27,974 bases of DNA from an uncultured Bacteroides sp. (lineage in GTDB: Bacteria; Bacteroidota; Bacteroidia; Bacteroidales; Bacteroidaceae). Shown here piece after piece: positions 15,975 through 23,865 of this stretch; the first letter of the stretch is position 1, and each line of letters starts with the position of its first letter. The stretch lies in assembly GCA_900766195.1 (NCBI GenBank), contig CAAFUN010000007.1:1-27974 (forward strand). The letters run 5' to 3'. The position numbers were made by a program, and so were the translations under genes. The notes beneath the pieces were generated by a model. It did no database searches and was not told the origin of the DNA. It saw only the letters and a list, made by a program, of their open reading frames with translations.

Positions 15975-18818
15975 TTACTTCTTTTCAGGAGTTGTCATGG
16001 TTACTTCAATCTGGTTGCCTTGATTTAATAAATCAGCAGCAAATTGTTGTACATCTTTCTTGGTAATGCTATTGACCAAGGTGTCATAACCCTTAGTAGG
16101 ATCTATCCCTGTATAGAAGAATTCATTTAGATTACCCATCCAATAACCATTTTCCTTTTGGTTATCTTTATACTTCTTTAAAAGATATTCCTTTACTTTC
16201 TGCATATGAACATCCGACGGACCATTCGCTGCCAATTTCTTAAACTGATCGGTTACGATGGCTGATAGATGATTTTTCTTTTCAGGATCTGTTTGGAATA
16301 CGATTTGCAAAAGCAGTTGTTCTTTAGGATACTTGGTCAGATTGCCATTACAGCTTACTCCGTAAGTTCCACCTTCTTTTTCACGTACCTCTTCGGTATA
16401 AATCATGTCAAGAATCTGACTCATGTAACTCAATAAGATATTATTCTTAAGTGTGTATTGAGCATGACCGCTATAAATGAAAACTATCGTAGCCATAGGA
16501 GTCTGTTGTTCTTTGGCATATACGTTTTGATAAGAGCCTTTGCGGATATCCATCTTGGTATCTTTAAATGTCTCTTTGCGGTGTATTGCCGGAAGAGATC
16601 CCAGATATTGAGCGATCAACGGTTTTACTTTTTCAAGATCTATATTACCTACGAGATAGAAAGAGAAGTCACTGGCATCTTTAAACCGGTCATTGTACAT
16701 TGCCAAAATGCGATCGTAATCTATTTTATCTACCAGTTCAGGCTTCATCATTACGACACGCGGATTGTTGCCATACATTGCCTTCTGTATAGAGTCACCT
16801 ATAGTAGAAAGCGGATTGGCTTGTGCACTTTGTAATTCGGCTTTGCTACGATTCTTATAAGATTCGAAAGCTTCCAAATCTTTACGAGGAGCGGTGAAAG
16901 TCAAATAGGTAAGCTGCATCATTGTCTCAAAGTCTTTGGGAGAACAATTGGCATAGATGTTTTCTGTAGTGTTGTTAACAGCTGCGCTCACCGAAACATT
17001 TTTGCCGGCTAAAGCTTTAGACAATTCTACTTTGCTGAAATTGCCCAAGCCACCAACGGTTGCCACATCATTCATCACAGCAATATTTAGAGCATCTTTA
17101 TCGGGGAAGAGGGTTTTACCACCTAGGCTTGTGCCCTGCATGCGTATTTCATCTGCTTTAAAATCAGTCTTCTTTACGTAAACAGTCACTCCGTTGGAAA
17201 GTACCAATTTAGTAGCTCCATAGATGTCATTCTGCTTTTCAGATACGATCTTACCTCCTTTAGGAGCTTCTTTCATCAGGGGTTCGTTGGAAACTTTATC
17301 AACATATGGCTTAAGATCAAGGTTCTTCATTCCTTTAAGAAATGAAACAATCTCTTCTTTAGCCGGATATTTCAAACCTTCTTTATCCGGTCCAGCAATC
17401 ATAACTACTTGATTGCTATCCGGCATAAGCTGTTGCATGGCTGCATTTATAGCTTGTAAAGGAATGTTGGGAGCAAGTTTGTTCATCATCGTGTACTCCA
17501 CTTCTATTCCCGGAATAGGTTCTCCATTCAGAAAGTTTTGTGTGTACTCGCGTACGTATGAACCATGTCTTGTTTTCTCACGTTCATTGTATGCCGATTC
17601 AAGACCCTGCAAATAATTGGCGCGGGCGCGGGCATACTCAGATTCGGTAAAACCGAAACGGCGTGCACGTTCAGCTTCGGTAAGGAGGCTGCGGAGTGCT
17701 GTGTCCATTCCTTCAGCTTTGCAAGAGGCAGAAAGTGAAAACGCATCTTTTGTTTTGGCTAAGAAATAATTGGAATAGTTACTATTTGCACTGGTAAAAG
17801 GAGGATTGCCTGTTTGAACAAGTTCATCCAAGCGAGCATTGAGCATGCTTGTTGCCATATTGATTACATACTGTGTAGCCATATAACCAACATTATTTTT
17901 TGCACTGTCAGGAGTGATCTCTTGCTTGTAGAATACATTAATAGAAGGAGAATCCACTTCTTTGTCCTTACCGATTGCTACGATTGGCTCTTTATTGTCC
18001 GATACCGGATAGTAAACACGTTTAGCGGGATTAACAGGCTTCTTAATATCTGCAAACAAGCTTTTTACTTTGGCTTCTACTGCATCTACATCTATGTCAC
18101 CTACAATAACGATTCCTTGCAAGTCCGGACGATACCATTTGTGATAGTAATCGCGGATATCTTTATATGGGAAATTGTTAATCACATCTATTGAACCGAT
18201 AGGCATGCAATCGGCATATTTGTCGCCTGGATACATAATGGGTTGTAACTCTGTGTATACACGTAGCATTCCACTGTTGCGACTTCTCCATTCTTCACGA
18301 ATCACACCACGTTCTTTGTCTATTTCTTCATCTTGTAAGAGGATAAAGTTCGACCAGTCGTGAAGAATTAGCAGGCACGAATCCAATACGTGAGGGCGGT
18401 CTATCGGAGCATTGCTGATGTTATATACCGTTTCGTCCACGCTGGTATAGGCGTTTAGGTTAGTTCCAAACTTGATACCTGCCGTTTCACACCAAGGCAC
18501 AATACCCAGACCTTTAGCATCTCCCGGGAAATTCTTGGTACCGTTGAATGCCATGTGTTCAAGGAAGTGAGCTAAGCCGCGTTGTTGAGGTTCTTCAAGT
18601 ATCGAACCCACTTTTTGGGCAATATAGAATTCAGCCCGATGTTCAGGCAATTTGTTATGGCGTATGTAGTACGTCAAACCATTATCCAATTTGCCGATTC
18701 GAACATTTTTGTCAATAGGCAAAGGAGGTAATTGCATCTGCTGTGCAATAGCTTGTTGGAAGCTACAACATACTAGTATAGATGCAGTGAACAAAAAATT
18801 ACGGAATAGATGTCTCAT
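15975..18818 (-). CDS. M16 family zinc metalloprotease (pitrilysin/insulinase type), exported
   Basis: A 947-residue periplasmic protease. Residues 1-26 are a signal peptide ending AIAQ. The inverted zinc motif HFLEH (H84, E87, H88) lies in the first peptidase domain, and the distal glutamate is about E165 in LLQDEEIDKERGVIREEW. Four ~230-residue units are present as expected for full-length M16 proteins, the second half inactive (no HxxEH) but structural; it includes KEGGTYGVS, the conserved R/Y-type substrate-pocket region, near 835. It would degrade peptides in the periplasm. Its -7 element is at 18869-18876 and a double hairpin insulates it from kdsA, so it is probably transcribed alone. 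The substrate is unknown. Confidence 0.93.
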   Translation of the reverse strand: MRHLFRNFLFTASILVCCSFQQAIAQQMQLPPLPIDKNVRIGKLDNGLTYYIRHNKLPEHRAEFYIAQKVGSILEEPQQRGLAHFLEHMAFNGTKNFPGDAKGLGIVPWCETAGIKFGTNLNAYTSVDETVYNISNAPIDRPHVLDSCLLILHDWSNFILLQDEEIDKERGVIREEWRSRNSGMLRVYTELQPIMYPGDKYADCMPIGSIDVINNFPYKDIRDYYHKWYRPDLQGIVIVGDIDVDAVEAKVKSLFADIKKPVNPAKRVYYPVSDNKEPIVAIGKDKEVDSPSINVFYKQEITPDSAKNNVGYMATQYVINMATSMLNARLDELVQTGNPPFTSANSNYSNYFLAKTKDAFSLSASCKAEGMDTALRSLLTEAERARRFGFTESEYARARANYLQGLESAYNEREKTRHGSYVREYTQNFLNGEPIPGIEVEYTMMNKLAPNIPLQAINAAMQQLMPDSNQVVMIAGPDKEGLKYPAKEEIVSFLKGMKNLDLKPYVDKVSNEPLMKEAPKGGKIVSEKQNDIYGATKLVLSNGVTVYVKKTDFKADEIRMQGTSLGGKTLFPDKDALNIAVMNDVATVGGLGNFSKVELSKALAGKNVSVSAAVNNTTENIYANCSPKDFETMMQLTYLTFTAPRKDLEAFESYKNRSKAELQSAQANPLSTIGDSIQKAMYGNNPRVVMMKPELVDKIDYDRILAMYNDRFKDASDFSFYLVGNIDLEKVKPLIAQYLGSLPAIHRKETFKDTKMDIRKGSYQNVYAKEQQTPMATIVFIYSGHAQYTLKNNILLSYMSQILDMIYTEEVREKEGGTYGVSCNGNLTKYPKEQLLLQIVFQTDPEKKNHLSAIVTDQFKKLAANGPSDVHMQKVKEYLLKKYKDNQKENGYWMGNLNEFFYTGIDPTKGYDTLVNSITKKDVQQFAADLLNQGNQIEVTMTTPEKK

Positions 18819-18868
18819 ATTATTGTTGTAAATTGAAATATATTACTGTTCTATTTGTCGATAACAGA

Positions 18869-18876
18869 CAAAAATA
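18869..18876 (-). promoter_or_regulatory. -7 element of the M16 protease promoter
   Basis: Reads TATTTTTG on the minus strand, an exact TAnnTTTG match ~50 bp before the ATG. No clear -33 element. Confidence 0.45.
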
Positions 18877-18900
18877 ATCACAGTATGTTCTTTTTATTCT

Positions 18901-18960
18901 AAAAAAATGCTCTAGAAGCTCCTTGTTCTCTTTAAGGTGCTTCTGAGCATTTTGTTTTTT
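18901..18960 (-). terminator. kdsA terminator (usable on both strands)
   Basis: AAAATGCTCTAGAAGC (18904-18919) pairs with GCTTCTGAGCATTTT (18939-18953), 14-15 bp with one mismatch. It is flanked by A7 on the left, which reads as U7 on the minus transcript, and by T8 on the right. Confidence 0.88.
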
Positions 18961-18962
18961 TT

Positions 18963-18994
18963 AGAGTTTAGGGCACTTGTGTACTCTAAACTCT
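18963..18994 (-). terminator. Second hairpin directly after kdsA
   Basis: AGAGTTTAG (18963-18971) and CTAAACTCT (18986-18994) form a perfect 9-bp stem just past the kdsA stop. It sits in tandem with the stronger hairpin, ~10 bp away, as a probable double terminator or 3'-end protector. Confidence 0.6.
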
Positions 18995-19003
18995 CATGCA
19001 TTA

Positions 19004-19810
19004 TTAGTTTTCTTTTATAGCTTGGCGTATACGAACCAGTTTGGTTAGAAGTCCCTCAAGTAAATCTAGCTTCAGCATATTGGCCCCATCACTTTTGGCT
19101 ACGGAAGGATTTTCGTGAGTTTCAATAAAAAGTCCGTCGGCACCTACTGCAATTCCTGCTTTGGCTATAGTCTCAATCAGTTGAGGCATGCCACCGGTCA
19201 CTCCGCTGGTCTGATTAGGCTGCTGTAAGGAATGTGTTGCATCTAGAATGACGGGATAACCAAATGTTTGCATTTCGGGGATGCCACGGAAATCAACAAT
19301 AAGGTCTTGATAACCAAAAGTCGTTCCCCGATCGGTCAGCATAATATTAGTATTACCTGCTTCTGCAATCTTTTCGGCAACAAATTGCATGGCAGAAGGG
19401 GAGAGGAACTGTCCTTTTTTTACATTGACAACTTTCCCTGTGCGGGCAGCTGCAACGAGCAGATCTGTTTGTCGACAAAGAAATGCCGGTATTTGCAACA
19501 CGTCAACATATTCGGCTGCCATTGCTGCTTCCTCTGCAGTATGAATATCTGTTACTGTAGGCACGTTGAATGTGTCATGCACTTTCTTTAGTATTTTCAG
19601 TGCCTTTTCATCACCAATACCTGTGAAAGAATCCAGTCGTGAACGATTGGCTTTGCGGTATGAACCTTTAAAAATATAGGGTATTTGAAGTTTATCTGTG
19701 AGATTTATAATATGTTCGGCAATACGCATTGCCATTTCTTCTCCTTCAATAACGCATGGACCGGCTAACAGAAAAAAGTTGCCTTCGGGATTATTTTTAA
19801 GTTCAATCAT
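19004..19810 (-). CDS. kdsA: 3-deoxy-8-phosphooctulonate synthase (Kdo-8-P synthase)
   Basis: A 268-residue cytoplasmic enzyme that condenses phosphoenolpyruvate with arabinose-5-phosphate to give Kdo-8-phosphate, the first committed step to the lipopolysaccharide inner-core sugar. Landmarks: LLAGPCVIEGEE (14-25), FKGSYRKANRSR (47-58), TDIHTAEEA (87-95), LTDRGTTFGYQDLIVDFR (about 158-175) and DATHSLQQPNQTSG. C19 in AGPC is the metal ligand of class II enzymes; class I enzymes such as E. coli have Asn there. Length is standard. It ends at two tandem hairpins and follows the lipid kinase gene by 113 bp, probably as the last gene of a miaA-lipid kinase-kdsA run. Confidence 0.96.
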   Translation of the reverse strand: MIELKNNPEGNFFLLAGPCVIEGEEMAMRIAEHIINLTDKLQIPYIFKGSYRKANRSRLDSFTGIGDEKALKILKKVHDTFNVPTVTDIHTAEEAAMAAEYVDVLQIPAFLCRQTDLLVAAARTGKVVNVKKGQFLSPSAMQFVAEKIAEAGNTNIMLTDRGTTFGYQDLIVDFRGIPEMQTFGYPVILDATHSLQQPNQTSGVTGGMPQLIETIAKAGIAVGADGLFIETHENPSVAKSDGANMLKLDLLEGLLTKLVRIRQAIKEN

Positions 19811-19923
19811 AATTAATTTGATGTTTAACGATTTGTTGTTTATACCCTTTAAAGGGGGGTGTTAGATAACGTGAGCTTTTAGTACGCTGTTGCTGATAAA
19901 GAAGAAACAGGTGATAATAGACT

Positions 19924-20850
19924 CTAGTTTGGAATAATCAATGTGATAGCTTCGTGTCTGATACTGATGTCAAGCGGAAAATGTCTGTCAAGTATCCTTC
20001 CGTCAAGATCTACTGAAGCATTTTGCGCACGAAGTACTTTTACTTTTTGAGTGCGGTAAGGTTTTACCACCTTATGATTCAGAATTCGTCCTTGTATGAG
20101 CATCCATAAACCGGAAATAACCTGCAAAGACTCCGGACGGTAGATGACGGATACATCTAGCCAACCGTTGTAGGGCACTGCACTTGGTGCTTGACCATAG
20201 CCCCAGGCACTTCCTATGCATACGGTCATAATTCTACCACGAATGTGCTCTCCATTTATTTTGAGATGCATTCGATATAATTTCCGCTCAAAAAAGAGAG
20301 AGATAAGTGCCATTACGTAAGAAAGAAATTTCACACCCCAAAAGCGTTTGGTTTCATCGGTTATCTTTACGATACGCGCTCCTAGTCCGATGTTGATTGC
20401 ATTGAGGAAGTAACGGGTCACATGTTTTTGTCCGTCGTAATAATAACAAAGTCCTACGTCTATTTTACGTCGACGATTGTTGATGATATAGTCTACTGCT
20501 TCTTTATATTCCGAACCTATTTCCCAATATTTGGCAAAATCATTTCCAATGCCATTGGGGATAATACCGATGGCAATTTCTCTTTTATCTTCAGCATTTG
20601 AAGACATAATGCCGTTTATGGTATCATTTAGCGCACCATCGCCGCCTACTACTACAATAATACGATAACCGTTATTAGCCAGAATGCCGGCAAGACGTTC
20701 TACTGAACCGAAACCTTCGGACTGCACATAGTCATAAGACACACCTTTGCTGTCCATGTAGGCTTTAATTTCCTTCCATCTCTTTTTTACTTTTCTGGTG
20801 CCTGCTTTGGGGTTGTATATCACTCCCCACTTTCCGGGTTCTACGCTCAT
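19924..20850 (-). CDS. Diacylglycerol kinase-family lipid kinase (YegS/DagK-like)
   Basis: A 308-residue protein of the DAGK catalytic family. The N-terminal NPKAGTRK (13-20) and VVGGDGALNDTING (67-80, GGDG nucleotide loop) are the family signature. IPNGIGNDFAK (97-107) corresponds to the PxGTGNDFA motif with the usual Thr replaced by Ile. It would phosphorylate diacylglycerol or a related membrane lipid at the inner face of the membrane; the exact lipid is not predictable. It has its own -7 element (20916-20923) directly after the miaA stop, so it may be transcribed both from there and by read-through. Next to kdsA it fits an envelope-lipid context. Confidence 0.87.
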   Translation of the reverse strand: MSVEPGKWGVIYNPKAGTRKVKKRWKEIKAYMDSKGVSYDYVQSEGFGSVERLAGILANNGYRIIVVVGGDGALNDTINGIMSSNAEDKREIAIGIIPNGIGNDFAKYWEIGSEYKEAVDYIINNRRRKIDVGLCYYYDGQKHVTRYFLNAINIGLGARIVKITDETKRFWGVKFLSYVMALISLFFERKLYRMHLKINGEHIRGRIMTVCIGSAWGYGQAPSAVPYNGWLDVSVIYRPESLQVISGLWMLIQGRILNHKVVKPYRTQKVKVLRAQNASVDLDGRILDRHFPLDISIRHEAITLIIPN

Positions 20851-20915
20851 ATCATTTCTTCTTAGTAAGTCTTAAAACTATATCGATTTATTAAAAGCTC
20901 AGTCTTACTCGTTGT

Positions 20916-20923
20916 CAAAGATA
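20916..20923 (-). promoter_or_regulatory. -7 element upstream of the lipid kinase
   Basis: Reads TATCTTTG on the minus strand and touches the miaA stop codon (20924-20926). Its -33 region would lie inside the miaA coding end, so it is an internal promoter. The predicted leader is ~60 nt. Confidence 0.5.
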
Positions 20924-21844
20924 CTAATTTTCATTGAGTTTGTTTTTAATAAAAGCTATCTTTTCTTCGGTCGATAAATTGTAGTCGACCCAATTAATAA
21001 TGAGGCCTCTACGCTCCATCCCACGAAACCATGTCATTTGTCGTTTGGCAAATTGATGGATAGCTGTTTCCAGCTCTTTAAACATATCCTCATAGCTCAA
21101 TTGACCTACAAGATAGAGGGTCAGGTATTTATATTCCAAACCGTAATAAATCAAATCATCTGCAGGTATACCGCGATCCAACAATCGCTGTACTTCTTCC
21201 AACATTCCTTCGTCAAGACGTTGCTTCAGTCTGTTTGATATACGTTTGCGTCTTAACTCTCTATTGATATCTACTCCGAAGACCAGACTCTTTAATTGGG
21301 GAAAGCTTCGCTCTTCTTTCGGTAGCGTGGCATAATACTCCTCTATTTCAATGGCACGAATGGCACGTTTCACGGTATCTACGTCCGTAACGTTGTGCAG
21401 GCTTTTATATTGCGCAAGTAGCAGCGTCAGTTCTTCCAGGCTCTTATCGGCCAATTCTTCGCGTAGCTTTGGGTTTTCAGGAACCGGCAGTAACTTGTAA
21501 CCCCGTAGTATTGATTCCATATACAATCCTGTACCACCACATACAATAGGTAAAAGTCCTTTCTTCTTGATTGTTTCGTATGCAATAAGAAAATCACGCT
21601 GATATTCAAACACATTATATTTATATCCGGGATTGGCAATATCAATCAGATGATAAGGAATGGGAGTCCCGTTTACACAATAGTCTGCAATATCTTTGCC
21701 TGTCCCCAAATCCATATCGCGGTATATTTGTCGGGAGTCAGCACTGATTATCTCTGTTCTTAAATCGTAGGCCAGTGCCGAGGCCAATGTAGTCTTCCCC
21801 GATGCGGTGGGACCTAATATGGCAACTAAATCATAATAGGGCAT
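20924..21844 (-). CDS. miaA: tRNA dimethylallyltransferase
   Basis: A 306-residue enzyme that adds dimethylallyl to A37 of tRNAs reading UNN codons (i6A37). The P-loop GPTASGKTT is at 11-19, SADSRQIYRDMDLGTGK at 34-50, VCGGTGLYMES (about 101-111) follows, and the C-terminal QFAKRQMTWFRG (about 270-281) is the tRNA-contact signature. The frame can be extended 16 codons to a TTG at 21892, but ATG at 21844 fits the family start and lies ~25 bp from a promoter-like pair. The lipid kinase and kdsA follow on the same strand. Bacteroidetes often carry two miaA copies; the other is not in this window. Confidence 0.96.
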   Translation of the reverse strand: MPYYDLVAILGPTASGKTTLASALAYDLRTEIISADSRQIYRDMDLGTGKDIADYCVNGTPIPYHLIDIANPGYKYNVFEYQRDFLIAYETIKKKGLLPIVCGGTGLYMESILRGYKLLPVPENPKLREELADKSLEELTLLLAQYKSLHNVTDVDTVKRAIRAIEIEEYYATLPKEERSFPQLKSLVFGVDINRELRRKRISNRLKQRLDEGMLEEVQRLLDRGIPADDLIYYGLEYKYLTLYLVGQLSYEDMFKELETAIHQFAKRQMTWFRGMERRGLIINWVDYNLSTEEKIAFIKNKLNEN

Positions 21845-21869
21845 GCTTCTTTGTAGCTTATTCTTTTTA

Positions 21870-21900
21870 CAAAGATGAGTGATAATTCGCAATCTTACAA
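21870..21900 (-). promoter_or_regulatory. Candidate miaA promoter
   Basis: On the minus strand TTG (21898-21900) is followed after 20 bp by CATCTTTG (21870-21877), one mismatch from TAnnTTTG. The leader to ATG 21844 would be ~20 nt. Confidence 0.45.
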
Positions 21901-22001
21901 GTGTAAGCTTAAAAAAAGAATGTCTATAGGGTGTATTTCTCTACATGAAATTATCGGTTATTTTTGAAAATACGTAAAATCTGAACGTGTATTATTAAAA
22001 T

Positions 22002-22015
22002 ATGTTATATAACAT
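22002..22015. repeat. 14-bp perfect palindrome
   Basis: ATGTTATATAACAT is self-complementary and is followed by GC and T7. It sits ~20 bp upstream of the predicted -33 element of the small-RNA promoter, so it could be an operator, or a weak terminator for plus-strand transcription entering from the left. Confidence 0.5.
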
Positions 22016-22035
22016 GCTTTTTTTATGCTCGGTAC

Positions 22036-22065
22036 TTGCTACTTTCAAATATGTCCGTATATTTG
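22036..22065 (+). promoter_or_regulatory. Promoter of candidate small RNA
   Basis: TTG (22036-22038), 19-bp spacer, TATATTTG (22058-22065). Both elements and the spacing match the Bacteroidetes -33/-7 promoter, yet no ORF lies downstream on this strand. Predicted start about 22072. Confidence 0.6.
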
Positions 22066-22071
22066 TGGTGT

Positions 22072-22134
22072 GTTTTTCATAGTATTAGATTTAAGGTTAA
22101 CAAAGGTTGGAGTACAGCGGTACTCCTTTTTTTT
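22072..22134 (+). ncRNA. Candidate ~60-nt small RNA
   Basis: The stretch between the 22036-22065 promoter and a textbook terminator (GGAGTAC-agcg-GTACTCC, then T8, 22109-22134) is ~63 nt with no ORF. It therefore has the layout of an independent small RNA gene. The 5' ~37 nt are A/U/G-rich and would be the seed region. The start is estimated from the -7 element and may be off by a few bases. It is not recognised as a known RNA family. Confidence 0.5.
22109..22134 (+). terminator. Rho-independent terminator with T8 tail
   Basis: Perfect 7-bp stem GGAGTAC/GTACTCC, 4-nt loop AGCG, then eight T. It follows no coding gene on the plus strand. Confidence 0.85.
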
Positions 22135-22279
22135 TGCCCATAACTCTCGATATTGACCCGGAATTCATTGCTGCTACTTGCTTATCTCGTATTTTAGTTC
22201 TACCGTTACCAGTTCTTCTTTTCGTTTTTCCCTCATCTTTTTGATGGATTGTCTGTATGTATCTTGTGAAATACCTAGG

Positions 22280-22389
22280 TGTATATTAGAGGCTTACACT
22301 TGTTACTCATTTGAATCACATCCGTTACTCATCTGCTTTACACTTGTGAGCAAGATGAATCACAACTGTTACTCACCTATAAATATAGA
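22280..22389. repeat. Degenerate 22-bp / 44-bp tandem repeat array
   Basis: GTTACTCA occurs at 22302, 22324 and 22368 (intervals 22 and 44), and TGAATCACA at 22312 and 22356 (44). The 44-bp blocks 22294-22337 and 22338-22381 match at about 32 of 44 positions, including an identical 10-base start (TTACACTTGT). Some units are dyads: TGTTACTCA-tt-TGAATCACA, and TTGTGA-N10-TCACAA at 22344-22365. Function unknown. Confidence 0.7.
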
Positions 22390-22421
22390 GGTAAAATAGG
22401 ACAGATGCACAGGCAAAACAT

Positions 22422-22465
22422 AAGAAATGCCCTTGCTATGAGGTTATATAGCAAGAGCACTTCTT
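22422..22465 (-). terminator. Terminator of the barrel-lipoprotein operon
   Basis: CTTGCTAT (22432-22439) pairs with ATAGCAAG (22448-22455), extended by GC/GC and AAGAA/TTCTT with small mismatches. It lies ~45 bp after the lipoprotein stop. Confidence 0.7.
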
Positions 22466-22508
22466 AAGATCAAAGCTTTTAGCTTAGTCTATGTCTATGT
22501 TTTATTCG

Positions 22509-22961
22509 TTAATCATGAACTTTATTATTACCCGGATACTTTAGGTCAAAGCGCCCCTTAGTGATTCTTTTTCCACTAAATGTACCACTGATTACACTGT
22601 CGTTCATCTGGGTGATGTTTGCTTCGCCATCTTGCAGACTTTGATTTTCAAATTGAACATTGGTGTAGGCTACCGTTGTTCCTTGTTTGGGGTTGATAAT
22701 ACTTAAGGTGAGGTAACTTTTCAAGTTTATTTCCACACTAATGTTAAGCACATAGTTTTTATCTGCATTCTGACCGTAGGTCACTTCAGGTGCTCCCCAT
22801 CTGCCACTGGTGTATATCCAACCGTCTATCAGACAGCCAAAGGTGTTTTCACCTGTAGTAGTGGCAGGAGGCATAATAGTGGGATCTACCGATTTATCCT
22901 CATCACAGGCTATGCAGAAAATAAGCATGCCTATAAGCATGAGTTGTTTTACTGTTTTCAT
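22509..22961 (-). CDS. Small lipoprotein, resembles DUF6252
   Basis: A 150-residue lipoprotein: signal peptide MKTVKQLMLIGMLIFCIAC with acylated C19, followed by acidic DED. A Pro/Thr linker runs to ~38, then one beta-rich domain with NTFGCLIDGWIYTSGRWG (39-56, in pieces) and a closing RITKGRFDLKY, a layout I associate with the Bacteroidetes DUF6252 family. The domain name is moderately certain; its function is unknown. It starts 1 nt after the barrel gene stop, so translational coupling and a joint outer-membrane role are likely. Confidence 0.78.
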   Translation of the reverse strand: MKTVKQLMLIGMLIFCIACDEDKSVDPTIMPPATTTGENTFGCLIDGWIYTSGRWGAPEVTYGQNADKNYVLNISVEINLKSYLTLSIINPKQGTTVAYTNVQFENQSLQDGEANITQMNDSVISGTFSGKRITKGRFDLKYPGNNKVHD

Positions 22962-22962
22962 C

Positions 22963-23667
22963 TTAAAAGTGATAGTTTAAGCCTATTAATAATGACAGTT
23001 GAGATAAGCTTCCACCGCCGCCACTTAATCTGGGGTCTTCCACTTGCCATTTCTTCCAATTGTATTTTACGGAATACGAGTCGGAGCTGGTGACAATCCA
23101 GTTCACTTTGGCCGATACTCCCCATTTTGCAGTGAAAAGATATTCGCCGCTGGCAGCAAGGTTCCATGCTACTTTGTCCATTGAAACATCTCGCGACTTA
23201 CCATATACAGTACTTTTGTCCGAATAGAACTGATAACCTATACCACCGGCTAGAGACAGGATGTAGTGTGGTTTAAAGTAGCATAATCCCAATTGCGGAG
23301 CAATGTAGTTCATCATTATCTTGTCCGAACTTTCAGCCGCACTGTGCTTATAACGTGTACCTTGGTAGATTATACCCGGAAGGAATTTCAACGGATTGGA
23401 AGAAGATGCATTTGCTACGTAAGAATAGCTTGCACTCCAAGTGAAGCCGTTGCGTAGATCATCACGATACTCGTCCGAATTGTCGGTGATTCCGATAAGT
23501 TTGCCCATATAGTGTGAAGGACCTGCATAAACAGAAAGTATTGACTTTCCTTTTGAAACGGTTTGAGCGCCGAGTGATATGGTCTGAAATGTGAATGCGA
23601 TCAAGAGCCATAGTAGTTTATTTCTCTCTTTCCTAAACATAGCGATAGATTTTGAACTGTCATTCAT
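22963..23667 (-). CDS. Outer-membrane beta-barrel-like protein
   Basis: A 234-residue exported protein. The hydrophobic stretch LLWLLIAFTFQTISLGA (about 18-34) ends in a signal-peptidase site before Q. The mature chain has alternating-residue strands (ILSVYAGPSHYMGKL, FTWSASYSYVA, YILSLAGGIGYQFYS, WGVSAKVNWIV) and ends in LIGLNYHF, a terminal Phe typical of barrels. About eight strands are expected. ATG at 23667 lies ~21 nt from the predicted transcription start; the internal ATG at 23640 gives a more normal signal peptide and is a real alternative (225 residues). It is co-transcribed with the lipoprotein 1 nt downstream. No family name is assigned with confidence. Confidence 0.72.
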   Translation of the reverse strand: MNDSSKSIAMFRKERNKLLWLLIAFTFQTISLGAQTVSKGKSILSVYAGPSHYMGKLIGITDNSDEYRDDLRNGFTWSASYSYVANASSSNPLKFLPGIIYQGTRYKHSAAESSDKIMMNYIAPQLGLCYFKPHYILSLAGGIGYQFYSDKSTVYGKSRDVSMDKVAWNLAASGEYLFTAKWGVSAKVNWIVTSSDSYSVKYNWKKWQVEDPRLSGGGGSLSQLSLLIGLNYHF

Positions 23668-23694
23668 GACAAATGTTTGTCTTTTGTAATGATG

Positions 23695-23702
23695 CAAAGT
23701 TA
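23695..23702 (-). promoter_or_regulatory. -7 element of the barrel-lipoprotein operon
   Basis: Reads TAACTTTG followed by C on the minus strand, an exact TAnnTTTG match ~28 bp before the chosen ATG. Confidence 0.55.
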
Positions 23703-23781
23703 ATGTTTATTTTGTAAGTTGTATAGCTTGATATTGGAATATTCTTCGTTGTAACTTTGTGTATATCCATATCTTAGAAAT

Positions 23782-23842
23782 AGACCTTCACATTCATACG
23801 AAAGATTTTGTTTATAAAACTTGCGAATGAAGATGAAGGTCT
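23782..23842 (-). terminator. hppA terminator hairpin
   Basis: AGACCTTCA (23782-23790) pairs with TGAAGGTCT (23834-23842), and inside it ATTCAT pairs with ATGAAT (one-base bulges). This gives a ~17-bp stem with a ~25-nt loop, ~24 bp after the hppA stop. The T-run is weak. Confidence 0.6.
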
Positions 23843-23865
23843 AATAAATGCATGGAAGCGAACTG

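Larger units (their letters stand above)
21845..22508. other. Gene-free region with small-RNA candidate and repeat array
   Basis: 664 bp with no credible ORF between divergent miaA and the end of the lipoprotein gene. From left to right it holds the miaA promoter, a 14-bp palindrome (22002-22015), a promoter-terminator cassette (22036-22134), a featureless stretch (22140-22279), a 22/44-bp repeat array (22280-22389) and the terminator of the lipoprotein gene (22422-22465). Confidence 0.6.

Noticed and set aside
22344..22365. CRP-type operator (TTGTGA-N10-TCACAA)
   Set aside because: The spacer is longer than the usual 6 bp, no promoter lies nearby, and the match is explained by the repeat array.
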